From: Betaproteobacteria bacterium
Lineage (GTDB): Bacteria > Pseudomonadota > Gammaproteobacteria > Burkholderiales > Rhodocyclaceae
Direction of reading: 5' to 3'
Assembly (NCBI GenBank): GCA_020621405.1
Contig: JAHRYN010000001.1
Coordinates: forward strand, 1 to 64,000
Length of the DNA stretch: 64,000 bases
The notes under the pieces were generated by a model, which worked only from the letters and a program-made list of their open reading frames with translations, did not search any database and had not been told where the DNA came from. The translations under genes were made by a program, and so were the position numbers. Below are positions 39,769-50,490 of the stretch, one piece after another (position 1 is the stretch's first letter; each line of letters opens with the position of its first letter).

Positions 39769-41220
39769 ATGCACGACGCGATGTACTACATATCCACCCG
39801 CGGCCAGTCGCCGCAGAAGCGTTTCACCGACATCCTGCTGGGCGGCCTGATGGAAGACGGCGGCCTGGCGATGCCGCTTGCCTACCCGACATTCTCGCGC
39901 GCCGAACTCGACGCGATGCGCGGCATGGACTACCGCCAGCTCGCATTTGCCGTGCTGTCACGTTTTGCCGACGACATTCCGGCGGACGACCTGCGCGGAC
40001 TGATAGACCGCACCTACACCCCTGAGGTCTATCGGAACACCGTGTCCGGCTCGGACGCACGCGACATCACGCCTCTGTACACGCTGGAATCCGGCCTGCA
40101 CCTGCTCGAACTGTCGAACGGACCGACGCTGGCGTTCAAGGACATGGCGATGCAGTTGCTGGGCAACCTGTTCGAGTACGCGCTGGACAAGAGCGGAGCG
40201 CAGCTGAACATCTTCGGCGCCACCTCGGGCGACACCGGTTCGAGCGCGGAATATGCGATGCGCGGCAAGCACGGCGTGCGCGTGTTCATGCTCAGCCCGC
40301 ACGGCAAGATGAGCCGCTTCCAGACGGCGCAGATGTTCAGCCTGCAGGACCCGAACATCTTCAACATCGCGGTGCGTGGCGTGTTCGACGACTGTCAGGA
40401 CATGGTCAAGGCGGTATCCAACGATCTCGAATTCAAGGCGAAGTACCGTATCGGCACCGTCAATTCGATCAACTGGGCGCGCGTGTCGGCGCAGGTCGTC
40501 TATTACTTCAAGGGCTATTTCGCGGCCACGAAGAGCAATGACGAGCAGGTCAGCTTCACCGTACCGTCCGGCAATTTCGGCAACGTCTGTGCCGGCCACA
40601 TCGCCCGGATGATGGGGCTGCCGATCCGTCATCTGGTGGTCGCCACCAACGAGAACGACGTGCTCGACGAGTTCTTCCGCACCGGTGTCTATCGTCCCCG
40701 TTCGAATGTAGAGACGCTGCACACGACCAGCCCGTCGATGGACATTTCCAAGGCGAGCAATTTCGAGCGCTTCATCTTCGACCTGACCGGACGCGATGCG
40801 GCACAGGTACGTGCGATGTGGGGCGAGGTCGATCGCGGTCGCCCGTTCGATCTGGCGGGGACCGGCCTGTTCGAGCGCGTGTCGTCGGACTACGGCTTCC
40901 AGTCGGGCAGCAGCAACCATGCGCACCGGCTGGCCACGATGCGCCTGGCGGTTCAGCGCTGGGGGCGTGCCATCGACACACACACTGCCGATGGCCTGAA
41001 GGTGGCGCTCGAACATCGGGAATCGGACATTCCGATGATCGTTCTGGAAACCGCGCTGCCGGCGAAGTTTTCCGAAACCGTGGTCGAGGCGCTGGGTACC
41101 GAACCGGTGCGTCCTGCCGGTATGGAAAATCTCGAATCCCTGCCGCAGCGCTTCGAGGTGATGGACGCCGACGTGTCGGCGATGAAGGCCTTCATCGCGC
41201 GCAACGCGACGCCGGCCTGA
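39769..41220 (+). CDS. threonine synthase thrC: Threonine synthase
   Basis: 483 aa; converts O-phosphohomoserine to threonine with PLP. MYYISTRGQSPQKRFTDILL is the family start, so an ATG at 39781 is also possible. The PLP lysine is in GPTLAFKDMAMQ; FGATSGDTGSSAEYAM and VNSINWARVSAQVVYYF are typical of the long-form enzyme. No clear Shine-Dalgarno is visible for either start. It is separated from hom by a minus-strand gene, so it must have its own promoter or long readthrough. Confidence 0.95.
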   Translation: MHDAMYYISTRGQSPQKRFTDILLGGLMEDGGLAMPLAYPTFSRAELDAMRGMDYRQLAFAVLSRFADDIPADDLRGLIDRTYTPEVYRNTVSGSDARDITPLYTLESGLHLLELSNGPTLAFKDMAMQLLGNLFEYALDKSGAQLNIFGATSGDTGSSAEYAMRGKHGVRVFMLSPHGKMSRFQTAQMFSLQDPNIFNIAVRGVFDDCQDMVKAVSNDLEFKAKYRIGTVNSINWARVSAQVVYYFKGYFAATKSNDEQVSFTVPSGNFGNVCAGHIARMMGLPIRHLVVATNENDVLDEFFRTGVYRPRSNVETLHTTSPSMDISKASNFERFIFDLTGRDAAQVRAMWGEVDRGRPFDLAGTGLFERVSSDYGFQSGSSNHAHRLATMRLAVQRWGRAIDTHTADGLKVALEHRESDIPMIVLETALPAKFSETVVEALGTEPVRPAGMENLESLPQRFEVMDADVSAMKAFIARNATPA

Positions 41221-41233
41221 CCGCCGGTTGAGC

Positions 41234-41626
41234 TCAGGCCGTTGCGGCGTCGCCGCGCGGCGGCGGTCCGAGGCGTTCCAGTTCGGCTTCCTCGTGCGGT
41301 TCGTACAGTCGCGACCGCGTCAGGAAGCGTATGCCTTCGGGTGATTCGATCGAGAAGCCGGCGCCGCGTCCCGGCACCACGTCGATGATCAGGTGGGTGT
41401 GCTGCCAGTACTCGAACTGCGACACGCTCATGTAGAACGGCATGCCGCCGATCTCGCCCAGCCAGACGTCGGACTGGCCCAGCACGAATTCACCGCGCGG
41501 GTAGCACATCGGTGCGCTGCCGTCGCAGCAGCCGCCCGACTGGTGGAACATCAGCGGACCGTGCTTTGCCGCCAGCCGGGCGATCCACTCCAGCGCCTGC
41601 GGTGTTGCCGAAACCCGGGTAACCAT
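41234..41626 (-). CDS. DUF779 family protein
   Basis: 130 aa. It carries the Cys-rich family motif HQSGGCCDGSAPMCYP and later QYEYWQHTHLIIDVVPGRG in the form SQFEYWQHTHLIIDV. The family is typically encoded next to acetaldehyde-type aldehyde dehydrogenases, as here. The role is unknown; the Cys/His pattern suggests metal or redox binding (inference). AAGGGAC precedes the ATG. Confidence 0.9.
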   Translation of the reverse strand: MVTRVSATPQALEWIARLAAKHGPLMFHQSGGCCDGSAPMCYPRGEFVLGQSDVWLGEIGGMPFYMSVSQFEYWQHTHLIIDVVPGRGAGFSIESPEGIRFLTRSRLYEPHEEAELERLGPPPRGDAATA

Positions 41627-41649
41627 GTGCGTCCCTTTTCTCCGGATGG

Positions 41650-41676
41650 AAAAAGGGCGGAGCATATGCTCCGCCC
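41650..41676 (-). terminator. Intercistronic terminator between aldehyde dehydrogenase and DUF779 genes
   Basis: A perfect palindrome with 11-nt arms (GGGCGGAGCAT and its complement, 41655-41676) is followed on the minus strand by a T5 run (41650-41654). It lies 48 nt past the dehydrogenase stop and 23 nt before the DUF779 start, so it would separate the expression of the two genes. Confidence 0.82.
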
Positions 41677-41724
41677 GGACTGTTGCGGGCGTCGCAGCCA
41701 TCAGGCCGTGACGCCGGGTCTGGC

Positions 41725-43239
<1,515 letters not shown>

Positions 43240-43362
43240 GATGTATCTCCTCGAATTGTTGGTTGCCCTGCAGCCGGCTGCGAGTGCGCAATGCAAAGAA
43301 CACAGGGTCGGCCCGCACGCTAACGCGTACGAGGTAGGTATCCGGTAGGTGGAGCGAGACAC

Positions 43363-44556
43363 ATGAGCGGTACCGAAGGACGGTTGGCGGCAAGGCGCCG
43401 GCGCATCGAATCGCTGCGGCGCGGCGACCGAAGCGACGGCGAGAACATCGTGGTGGTCGGCATGGACATTGCGGGGTCCTGGCAGCGTTCGCGTGAAGCG
43501 GTGTCCGAGTCGTGTTCGGCCGCGCCACTCGATGCGGAAGCCCCGGACTGGACCGGTACGGCCTACGGCCAGGCAGTTGCGTCCTGCATCGACGAGCTGC
43601 AGACGGTGGCGCTCGAAAGCGGCATGGTGGCGGCGGTCAGCGATGCCGATGGCCGCCTGCTGTGGACCGGCTGCAGCCGTGGCATGCGTACCCGCGCCGA
43701 GCGGGTGCATTTCGTGCCTGGTGGCCGCTGGGACGAACGTTCGGTCGGCACCAATGCGCTGGCGCTGGCGTTGCGTTACCGCCGTCCGGCCAGCGTCTTC
43801 TCGGCCGAGCACTTCATTCCCGCTGTCCAGGACTGGGTGTGCTACGCCGCGCCGGTCCGCGATTCGGTCAGCGGTGAGGTGATGGGCGTGGTCGATCTGT
43901 CGACCACCTGGAACAAGCACTCGCCGCTCGCGCTGCATGCAGTCGAGCGCTTCGCGCAGCGGGTTTCGCAGGCACTGCTGGCGGTCAGCGAGGCACCGGT
44001 GCTGCGGCTGCGCATGCTGGGCACGCCGCAGGCGTCGATCCACGGCCGGGCGCTGCCGCTGTCACCCCGCCAGCTGGAAATCCTCTGTCTGCTGGCGCTG
44101 CACCCTGAAGGCATGGATCTTGAACGCCTGCATGCGGCGATCTACGGCGACCGCACCGTGGGCGTCGCCACGCTGAAGACCGAGGTCTCGCAACTGCGCG
44201 AGCGCCTCGGCGGTGCGATCGGTTCGCGCCCGTACCGCCTGCTGGTTAACTGGCAGGCCGACTTCATGGATCTGGAGCAGGCGCTGAATGCCGGGCGTGT
44301 CGAGACTGCGCTTGCCTGCTATCGCGGCAGCTTCCTGCCGCGTACCGAAAGCCCGCTGCTGCGCGCCTGGCGTGACTGCCTGGAGTCACGGCTGTCGGAC
44401 GCCATATTCCGTGTCGACGACCCCGATCTGCTGCTCAACCACCTGGGGCAGTCGCCGGAAGCAGTCGATGCGCTGGAACGGCTGGCCGAACTGCTGCCGC
44501 TCGACCATCCGGGGCGCACGCTGCTGGCACGCACCTTCGGCGACGGCACGGTCTGA
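43363..44556 (+). CDS. GAF-domain regulator with SARP-like winged helix
   Basis: 397 aa. An AcoR-like N-terminal GAF sensor (about 60-215: [54 protein letters not shown]) is followed by a winged-helix region (about 225-300) starting [21 protein letters not shown] degenerate BTAD-like helical tail follows. The sigma-54 AAA+ domain of true AcoR/AcoK proteins is missing. Divergent from the aldehyde dehydrogenase gene, 123 nt apart, so probably its regulator. Confidence 0.85.
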   Translation: MSGTEGRLAARRRRIESLRRGDRSDGENIVVVGMDIAGSWQRSREAVSESCSAAPLDAEAPDWTGTAYGQAVASCIDELQTVALESGMVAAVSDADGRLLWTGCSRGMRTRAERVHFVPGGRWDERSVGTNALALALRYRRPASVFSAEHFIPAVQDWVCYAAPVRDSVSGEVMGVVDLSTTWNKHSPLALHAVERFAQRVSQALLAVSEAPVLRLRMLGTPQASIHGRALPLSPRQLEILCLLALHPEGMDLERLHAAIYGDRTVGVATLKTEVSQLRERLGGAIGSRPYRLLVNWQADFMDLEQALNAGRVETALACYRGSFLPRTESPLLRAWRDCLESRLSDAIFRVDDPDLLLNHLGQSPEAVDALERLAELLPLDHPGRTLLARTFGDGTV

Positions 44557-44602
44557 GAGCCGGTCACGGCAGCGGCGGAACGGCGGGTACCGAAAAAAGG
44601 GA

Positions 44603-45691
44603 TCAGCTGCCGAACAGCAGCCGTTCGGCGCCTGCCATGTCGTATTCGACACCGGCGTCGGCCAGCGAGTAACCGCTGAGGTTCTGCGCGTGTGTCCGCC
44701 AGTCAGGCTGGTGCAGCACTGTGGAAAGCCGGTCCAGTGTCTCGCGCGACGCGGGTGCGTCGCGTACCGCCAGAAAGTACATTTCCTCGAACAGCGGGAT
44801 GAATTCCAGTCCGAGCCGGTGCGCGAAGGCCTGCAGGCCGAGGCCGGCGTCGGCTTCGTCGCTGGCGATCAGTGCGGCAACCGCGGCGTGCGTGTGTTCC
44901 TCGTCGCCTTCGTTCAGCGCCCGGGTATCCAGGCCGGCCTGACGTGCCAGCAGATCGAACGCCAGCCGCGTGCCGGCGCCGGGCTGGCGATGCACGAAAC
45001 GCAGATCGGCGCGCGACAGGTCACCCAGACCGCTGACATGCTTCGGATTGCCGCGCGCGAGGATCAGTCCCTGGGTGCGACGGGCGAAACCGAGCAGGCG
45101 CAGGCGCGGCAGGCCGTGCTGGGCGCGATAGAGCGCCCAGATGTCGCGTCCCAGTTCACCTACCGGGCAATGGAAACCGGCGACCTCGCAGCGCCGTGAA
45201 GCGAGCGTGAGCAGCGATTCCAGGCTGCCATGCGTGCTCAGCGCGGTGGTGACGCCGTCCTGGCGCAGTTGCCGGATCAGGTCGTTGAGCAAGGGTTCGT
45301 GGCTGGCAGCGACGCGCAGCGACGTGCCGGCACGCTCCGCCGGCTGCGCCGATAGCGCGCGCATCGGCAGGCTGGCACTTTCCAGAGCACGGGCCATCGA
45401 CTGGCGCGCACTGCGGTCGATTGCGAGCATGCGGTGCGCGAAGTCGTCCAGCGTCGAGCCGCTGGCGCGCGCCGTGGTCACCAGCGACTGGCCTAAGTGC
45501 ACCTGCCAGGCGTTGATCAGGCCCCAGGCGTTGCGATACGACAGCCCGGTCGCACGCGCGGCGCCGGCGATCGAACCCGTTGTTTCGATCTCGGCCAGCA
45601 GCGCCAGCAGCCGCCCTGCGCCGGCCGGTGCGTCGTCGCCGAAATCCCATTCGAGCCTGAGTGCAGGTTTGCTTTGTGCAGTGTTCGACAT
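44603..45691 (-). CDS. ModE-like HTH regulator with substrate-binding-type domain
   Basis: 362 aa. The N-terminal LysR/ModE-type winged helix (AGRLLALLAEIETTGSIAGA, then LSYRNAWGLINAW) is followed by a PBP-like domain (about 105-340; LRVAASHEPLLNDLIRQL, HRQPGAGTRLAFDLLARQAG). It is divergent from a tungstate-type ABC transporter and probably senses the oxyanion to control it (inference). ATG at 45691 chosen over an upstream TTG. Confidence 0.85.
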   Translation of the reverse strand: MSNTAQSKPALRLEWDFGDDAPAGAGRLLALLAEIETTGSIAGAARATGLSYRNAWGLINAWQVHLGQSLVTTARASGSTLDDFAHRMLAIDRSARQSMARALESASLPMRALSAQPAERAGTSLRVAASHEPLLNDLIRQLRQDGVTTALSTHGSLESLLTLASRRCEVAGFHCPVGELGRDIWALYRAQHGLPRLRLLGFARRTQGLILARGNPKHVSGLGDLSRADLRFVHRQPGAGTRLAFDLLARQAGLDTRALNEGDEEHTHAAVAALIASDEADAGLGLQAFAHRLGLEFIPLFEEMYFLAVRDAPASRETLDRLSTVLHQPDWRTHAQNLSGYSLADAGVEYDMAGAERLLFGS

Positions 45692-45797
45692 ATAGGACAA
45701 GGATCGCGGTTACGTTAGCGTCCGGCATCTTATGTGTTTTTGTCTGCCTATTGATGTTTTGCGCCTGCCGCACGCGTGGCGCCGCTGAGCAAACGCG

Positions 45798-46502
45798 GTG
45801 AGCACGCTGACTGACAGTTTTGCTACGGCAGGGGCGCTGGTGATCCAGGCGGATCCGCAGCTGCTGGGCATCGTCGCGCTCAGCCTCAAGGTCAGCCTGA
45901 CGGCCGTGTTCCTGGCTTCGTGCCTTGGTCTGCCGGTCGGCGCGGCAGTCGCCGTCGGGCGCTTTCCCGGGCGGCGTGGTCTGACGGTCATTCTGAACGG
46001 TCTGATGGGGCTGCCGCCGGTGGTGGTCGGATTGCTCGTCTATCTGCTGCTGTCGCGTGCCGGTCCGCTCGGCGCGATGGGACTCCTGTTCACGCCGACC
46101 GCGATGGTGATCGCCCAGGTCGTGCTGATCACGCCCATCATTGCCGCGCTGTCGCGCCAGATCGTTGCCGACGCCTGGCGCGAGTACGAGGAGCAGTTGC
46201 GCTCGCTCGGTGCGTCGACGCCACGCGCGGCGTTTACGCTGCTGCTCGACACCCGCTTTTCATTGAGCACCGCCGTGCTGGCTGGACTTGGACGAGCCGT
46301 GGCCGAAGTCGGTGCGGTGATGATCGTCGGTGGCAATATCGATGGCGTCACCCGGGTGATGACCACGACCATCGCGCTCGAAACCAGCAAGGGCGACCTG
46401 CCGCTAGCGCTTGCGCTCGGATTCATCCTGATTTCCATCGTGCTGGTGCTCAATGCGCTGGCGCATGCGGTACGCGAATGGGCGGTGCGCCGCTATGGCT
46501 GA
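45798..46502 (+). CDS. tupB: Tungstate-type ABC transporter permease
   Basis: 234 aa with about five to six membrane helices. The EAA-type loop EYEEQLRSLGASTPRAAFTL and GLGRAVAEVGAVMIVGGNI match TupB/WtpB-like permeases. GTG start. It overlaps the ATPase gene by 8 nt. Tungstate rather than molybdate is inferred from the TupA-like binding protein. Confidence 0.87.
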   Translation: MSTLTDSFATAGALVIQADPQLLGIVALSLKVSLTAVFLASCLGLPVGAAVAVGRFPGRRGLTVILNGLMGLPPVVVGLLVYLLLSRAGPLGAMGLLFTPTAMVIAQVVLITPIIAALSRQIVADAWREYEEQLRSLGASTPRAAFTLLLDTRFSLSTAVLAGLGRAVAEVGAVMIVGGNIDGVTRVMTTTIALETSKGDLPLALALGFILISIVLVLNALAHAVREWAVRRYG

Positions 46503-47199
46503 AGCGCTGCTGGCACTCGAATCACTGCGCTTCGATGCGGGCGGCCGTACGCTGATCGACAGCGTTTCGGCGCGGATACCGGCCGGCCGGCGTACCGTCG
46601 TGCTGGGTCCGAACGGTGCGGGGAAGAGCGTGCTGATGCGCCTGATGCACGGGCTGATCGAGCCGACCGCCGGCCGCGTCGTCTGGTCCGATGACAGGAA
46701 GCCGGTGCAGGCCATGGTGTTCCAGCGGCCGGTCATGCTTCGTCGCAGCGTGCTCGACAACCTGACCTACGCACTGTCGCTGGCCGGCGTATCGCACGTC
46801 GAACGCACGGCGCGGGCGCTCGATGTATTGCACCGGGTCGGTCTCGCCCATCTCGCGTCGCGCCCGGCGCGCGTGCTGTCGGGCGGCGAACAGCAGCGGG
46901 TCGCGCTGGCAAGGGCCTGGGTACTGCGGCCGCAGGTGCTCTTCCTGGACGAACCGACCGCCAGCCTCGACCCCGGTTCCAGCGCCGAAGTGGAGCGGCT
47001 GATCGGCGTCATCGCAACCGAAAGCTGTTCCATCGTGATGGTCACGCACAACCTCGGCCTGGCACGTCGCCTGGCCGACGACATCCTTTTCGTCGATGCC
47101 GGACGCATCACCGAACACACGCCGGTCGCCGACTTCTTCGCAGCACCCCGTTCGGCCCAGGCCGAGCATTACATACGAGGAGAACTTTCATGGACATGA
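46495..47199 (+). CDS. tupC: Tungstate-type ABC transporter ATP-binding protein
   Basis: 234 aa. Walker A is GPNGAGKS, the signature is LSGGEQQRVALARAW, and Walker B is VLFLDEPTASLDP. Its C-terminus overlaps the start of the binding-protein gene by 10 nt. Gene order permease-ATPase-binding protein with tight overlaps indicates one transcription unit. Confidence 0.9.
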   Translation: MAEALLALESLRFDAGGRTLIDSVSARIPAGRRTVVLGPNGAGKSVLMRLMHGLIEPTAGRVVWSDDRKPVQAMVFQRPVMLRRSVLDNLTYALSLAGVSHVERTARALDVLHRVGLAHLASRPARVLSGGEQQRVALARAWVLRPQVLFLDEPTASLDPGSSAEVERLIGVIATESCSIVMVTHNLGLARRLADDILFVDAGRITEHTPVADFFAAPRSAQAEHYIRGELSWT

Positions 47200-48017
47200 T
47201 CCGCCGTTCAGTTGTCATTTCCGCCGCCGCCTTCGCGTTGACGCTCGCCAGCCCGCTGACGCGGGCGGCCGACCGCTTCATCACGGTGTCCTCGACCACC
47301 TCGACCGAACAGTCCGGGCTGTTCAAGCATCTGCTGCCGGTGTTCGAGGCCAAGACGGGCATCCAGGTGCGCGTGGTTGCACTGGGTACCGGTCAGGCGC
47401 TGGACATGGCCCGCCGCGGCGACGCCGACGTGGTGTTCGTGCATGACAAGGCCGCGGAAGAGAAATTCATCGGCGAAGGCTTCGGCGTGAAGCGCCAGGA
47501 GGTCATGTACAACGACTTCATCCTGGTCGGTCCGAAGTCGGATCCGGCGAAGGTGGCCGGCGGCAAGGACATCACCGAGGCGCTGAAAACCATACAGACC
47601 GCGCAGGCGCCCTTCGTGTCGCGCGGCGACAAGAGCGGCACGCACGCCGCAGAACTGCGCCTGTGGAAGGCGGCGGGCATCGATCTCGATGCGGTCAAGG
47701 GGTCGTGGTATCGCGATACCGGATCCGGCATGGGTCCGGCGCTGAACACGGCAGCGTCGATGAATGCCTACATCCTGGCCGACCGCGGCACCTGGCTGTC
47801 GTTCAAGAACCGGGGCGACCTGACGGTGGCGGTCGAGGGCGACAAGCGCCTGTTCAACCAGTACGGTGTGATCCTGGTGAATCCGGAAAAGCATCCGCAC
47901 GTGAAGAAGGATGACGGTCAGGCCTTCATCGACTGGGTGGTGTCGGCAGAAGGACAGAAGGCGATCGCCGACTACAAGATCGACGGCCAGCAGCTGTTCT
48001 TCCCGAATGCGAAGTAA
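47190..48017 (+). CDS. tupA: Tungstate-binding periplasmic protein
   Basis: 275 aa with a Sec signal peptide (RRSVVISAAAFALTLASPLT, cleavage near TRAA-D). The mature N-terminus VSSTTSTEQSGLF is the TupA oxyanion-binding motif (TTST..SG), followed by RGDADVVFVHDKAAE and SRGDKSGTHAAEL. It delivers tungstate, or possibly molybdate, to the permease. Start supported by CGAGGAGAAC upstream. Confidence 0.9.
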   Translation: MDMIRRSVVISAAAFALTLASPLTRAADRFITVSSTTSTEQSGLFKHLLPVFEAKTGIQVRVVALGTGQALDMARRGDADVVFVHDKAAEEKFIGEGFGVKRQEVMYNDFILVGPKSDPAKVAGGKDITEALKTIQTAQAPFVSRGDKSGTHAAELRLWKAAGIDLDAVKGSWYRDTGSGMGPALNTAASMNAYILADRGTWLSFKNRGDLTVAVEGDKRLFNQYGVILVNPEKHPHVKKDDGQAFIDWVVSAEGQKAIADYKIDGQQLFFPNAK

Positions 48018-48021
48018 GACC

Positions 48022-48807
48022 ATGCGTCGCCTCGCATTTGCCGTCTGTACGGTAATGGTCAGCGGTGTGGCGCTGGCCGATGGCGCGCGGGTGCATGCCG
48101 CCGGCAGCCTGAAGGCCGTGTTTACCCGTCTGGGTGCGCTGTATGCGGAGCAGGGCGGCAGCGCGCCCCGCTTCGAATTCGGGCCGAGTGGCGTGCTGCG
48201 AGAGCGCATCGCAGGCGGTGCGCCGGCCGACGTGTTCGCATCGGCGAACATGACACATCCGCAGACCTTCGTGGATGCAGGCAAGGCGGCGTCGGTCATC
48301 CGCTTCGCCCGCAACGAACTGTGCCTGCTGAGCAGGCCGGGTCTGGCGCTGATGCCCGACAACGCGCTCGACTCGCTGTTCAGGCGCGATCTGAAACTGG
48401 GCATTTCGACGCCGAAGGCTGATCCGGCCGGAGACTACGCGGTGCAGATGTTCGGACGTGCCGACAAGCTCAGGCCCGGAGCAGGGCGTGCGCTGCTGGC
48501 CCGGGCACATCAGCTGACCGGTGCCGCGGACTCGCCGAAGCCGCCGGACGGGCGCAACGCGTACGCGTGGGTGGTCAACAGCGGGCAGGCCGACGTGTTC
48601 GTCACCTACTGCACCAACACGAAGCTGGCGCAGCGCGAAGTACCTGCACTGCAGCAAACCGCCTTGCCGCCGTCGCTCGCGGTCGGTGCCGACTACGGTC
48701 TGGTGGTTCTGTCGGGTGCGGGAAGCGAGGGCGAGAAGTTTGCCGCCTTCCTGCAGACGGCGCCGGCCCGCAAGGTGCTGGCCGATGAAGGCTTCGTGCT
48801 GCCGTAG
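48022..48807 (+). CDS. ModA-like periplasmic binding protein
   Basis: 261 aa with a signal peptide (RRLAFAVCTVMVSGVALADG). The family start VHAAGSLKAVFTRLGALY, FGPSGVLRERIAGGAPADVFASAN and STPKADPAGDYA match molybdate-binding ModA-type proteins. It lies 4 nt after tupA, so the operon ends with a second, different-family binding protein. An in-frame ATG 15 nt earlier lies inside tupA. Confidence 0.87.
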   Translation: MRRLAFAVCTVMVSGVALADGARVHAAGSLKAVFTRLGALYAEQGGSAPRFEFGPSGVLRERIAGGAPADVFASANMTHPQTFVDAGKAASVIRFARNELCLLSRPGLALMPDNALDSLFRRDLKLGISTPKADPAGDYAVQMFGRADKLRPGAGRALLARAHQLTGAADSPKPPDGRNAYAWVVNSGQADVFVTYCTNTKLAQREVPALQQTALPPSLAVGADYGLVVLSGAGSEGEKFAAFLQTAPARKVLADEGFVLP

Positions 48808-48861
48808 GTAGGGCGGGCGATCGCGGCACTGCGTCCGGGCTGACGCTTCCGCGATCGTCGG

Positions 48862-49632
48862 TCAGCGAGACATCCAGCCGAGGCCTTCGACCGTGTCACC
48901 GGCGGGAATGTATTCCGCGCTGACCCAGCCGGTGTAGCCGATGCGGTCCAGCCAGCCGAACAGGAAGGGGTAGTTGATCTCGCCGGTGCCCGGCTCGTGG
49001 CGACCCGGGTTGTCGGCGATCTGCACATGGCCGATGCGCGCCAGTTCGCGCTCCAGCGTGCGGGCGATGTCTCCCTCCATGATCTGCATGTGATAGACGT
49101 CGTACTGCAGCTTGACGTTCGGCTCGCCGACGCGTTCGATCAGCGCCAGCGTTTCCGCCGAACGGTTCAGCAGGAAGCCCGGCATGTCGCGCGTGTTGAT
49201 CGGCTCGACCATCAGTTCGATGCCTGCGCCGGCCAGCGCGCGTGCCGCGAAGCGCAGGTTGCGCGCCATCACCGACAGCAGTTCGGTCCGGTCGGCGTCC
49301 GCCGGTGCGATGCCGGCCAGGCAGTTGATGCGCCGGCAACCGAGTTCGCGCGCGTAGTCGATGGCCTGCGCCACGCCCGCCTCGAATTCGTCGATCCGGT
49401 CCGGCAGGCAGGCGATGCCGCGTTCGCCCGCCGCCCAGTCGCCGGGCGGCAGGTTGAACAGCACCTGTTCAAGATGGTGTGTACGCAGTTCGGCGGCCAG
49501 TTCGGCGGTCGGCACGCTGTAGGGAAAGTGGCACTCGACGCCGTCAAATCCCACCCGCGCAGCGGCCCGGTAACGCTCGACGAACGGGTACTCGGTGAAC
49601 ATGAGTGACAGGTTGGCGCAGAAGCGGGGCAT
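48862..49632 (-). CDS. Hydroxypyruvate isomerase-like sugar-phosphate isomerase (Hyi/OtnI)
   Basis: 256-aa TIM-barrel of the AP-endonuclease 2/xylose-isomerase-like family. It starts PRFCANLSLMFTEYPFVERY; metal-site residues lie in LMVEPINTRD, LQYDVYHMQIMEGD, HVQIADNPGRHEPGTGEINY and the final SAEYIPAGDT. These match Hyi (hydroxypyruvate to tartronate semialdehyde) and OtnI (2-oxo-tetronate). Glyoxylate-pathway partners are not nearby, so the substrate is uncertain. The ORF extends upstream, but homology begins at 49632. Confidence 0.88.
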   Translation of the reverse strand: MPRFCANLSLMFTEYPFVERYRAAARVGFDGVECHFPYSVPTAELAAELRTHHLEQVLFNLPPGDWAAGERGIACLPDRIDEFEAGVAQAIDYARELGCRRINCLAGIAPADADRTELLSVMARNLRFAARALAGAGIELMVEPINTRDMPGFLLNRSAETLALIERVGEPNVKLQYDVYHMQIMEGDIARTLERELARIGHVQIADNPGRHEPGTGEINYPFLFGWLDRIGYTGWVSAEYIPAGDTVEGLGWMSR

Positions 49633-49740
49633 GTGACATCCACGAAAGCAGTGTGCGGATTCTAATTCGACCCGGTGCGTGCGTTGCCGAAGACTGCGGG
49701 GTATCGTCAGTCCCCGCAGCCGAAAATCACCTTTCCGTAA

Positions 49741-50490
49741 ATGCCCGAACATCTGACTCATGGCGACGATCCGCGTGCGCTGGCCGAATGCATCGCCGCC
49801 CACGATTTCTGCTTCCTGCCGGGAGACCGCACGCAGCGGGGTCTGGGTGCGCTGCGCGGGGACTGGAATACCGACTGGGATTCGTTCGCGGCCAGCTGGA
49901 ACGATCTCGAGACCGACACTCACATGGCTGACGGCGGTCGCTACCGCCGCCGCCGTTACGCGGTGCTGAGCGCACCGGCGCATGCGTCGGACCTTCGGAT
50001 CGAAGCGCACCAGCCGCACTACCAGAGTCTGGATTACAACCGGCTCAATGGCGGCGTGGCGCGCGATTTCGCACCCATCGCGCCGCAGGTGCTCGGCGGG
50101 GCGACGATGCAGACTGCCATCGGACTGGGGTTGCGGGTTTTTCAGCGCCTGCACCCGGACTCGGAGGCGCACATCGAGGTGCATCAGTTCCGCATCGAGG
50201 CGCGTGCGGACAGCGTCGGAAAACCTACACCCGAGGGCATGCACCGTGACGGCGTCGATTTCGTGCTGGTGATGATGGTCAGACGCGAGAATGTCGCCAG
50301 CGGTACGACAGAAATCTTTTCACCGGACGGAAAACCTCTGGACAGCTTCACACTGACCGCGCCCTGCGATGCAGCGCTGGTCAATGACCAGCGCGCCATG
50401 CATGGCGTGACGCCGATCCATCCGCTGGATCCCTTGCGGCCGGCCTGGCGCGACGTGCTGGTGGTGACCTACAGGCGTGCGACGCGTTGA
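49741..50490 (+). CDS. 2OG-Fe dioxygenase family protein
   Basis: 249 aa. The HxD iron motif is MHRDGVDFVLVMMVRREN and a downstream histidine and arginine lie in HGVTPIHPLDP and RPAWRDVLVVTYRR. This is the pattern of the 2OG-Fe dioxygenase group that includes free amino-acid hydroxylases. The substrate is unknown. No clear Shine-Dalgarno is seen, but the whole frame has the family pattern. Confidence 0.85.
   Translation: MPEHLTHGDDPRALAECIAAHDFCFLPGDRTQRGLGALRGDWNTDWDSFAASWNDLETDTHMADGGRYRRRRYAVLSAPAHASDLRIEAHQPHYQSLDYNRLNGGVARDFAPIAPQVLGGATMQTAIGLGLRVFQRLHPDSEAHIEVHQFRIEARADSVGKPTPEGMHRDGVDFVLVMMVRRENVASGTTEIFSPDGKPLDSFTLTAPCDAALVNDQRAMHGVTPIHPLDPLRPAWRDVLVVTYRRATR

Noticed and set aside
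45692-45797. ModE-type operator between the regulator and tupB
   Set aside because: Only a weak dyad (around GCGGTTACGTTAGCG) is present, and it does not fit a known ModE consensus well enough to list.
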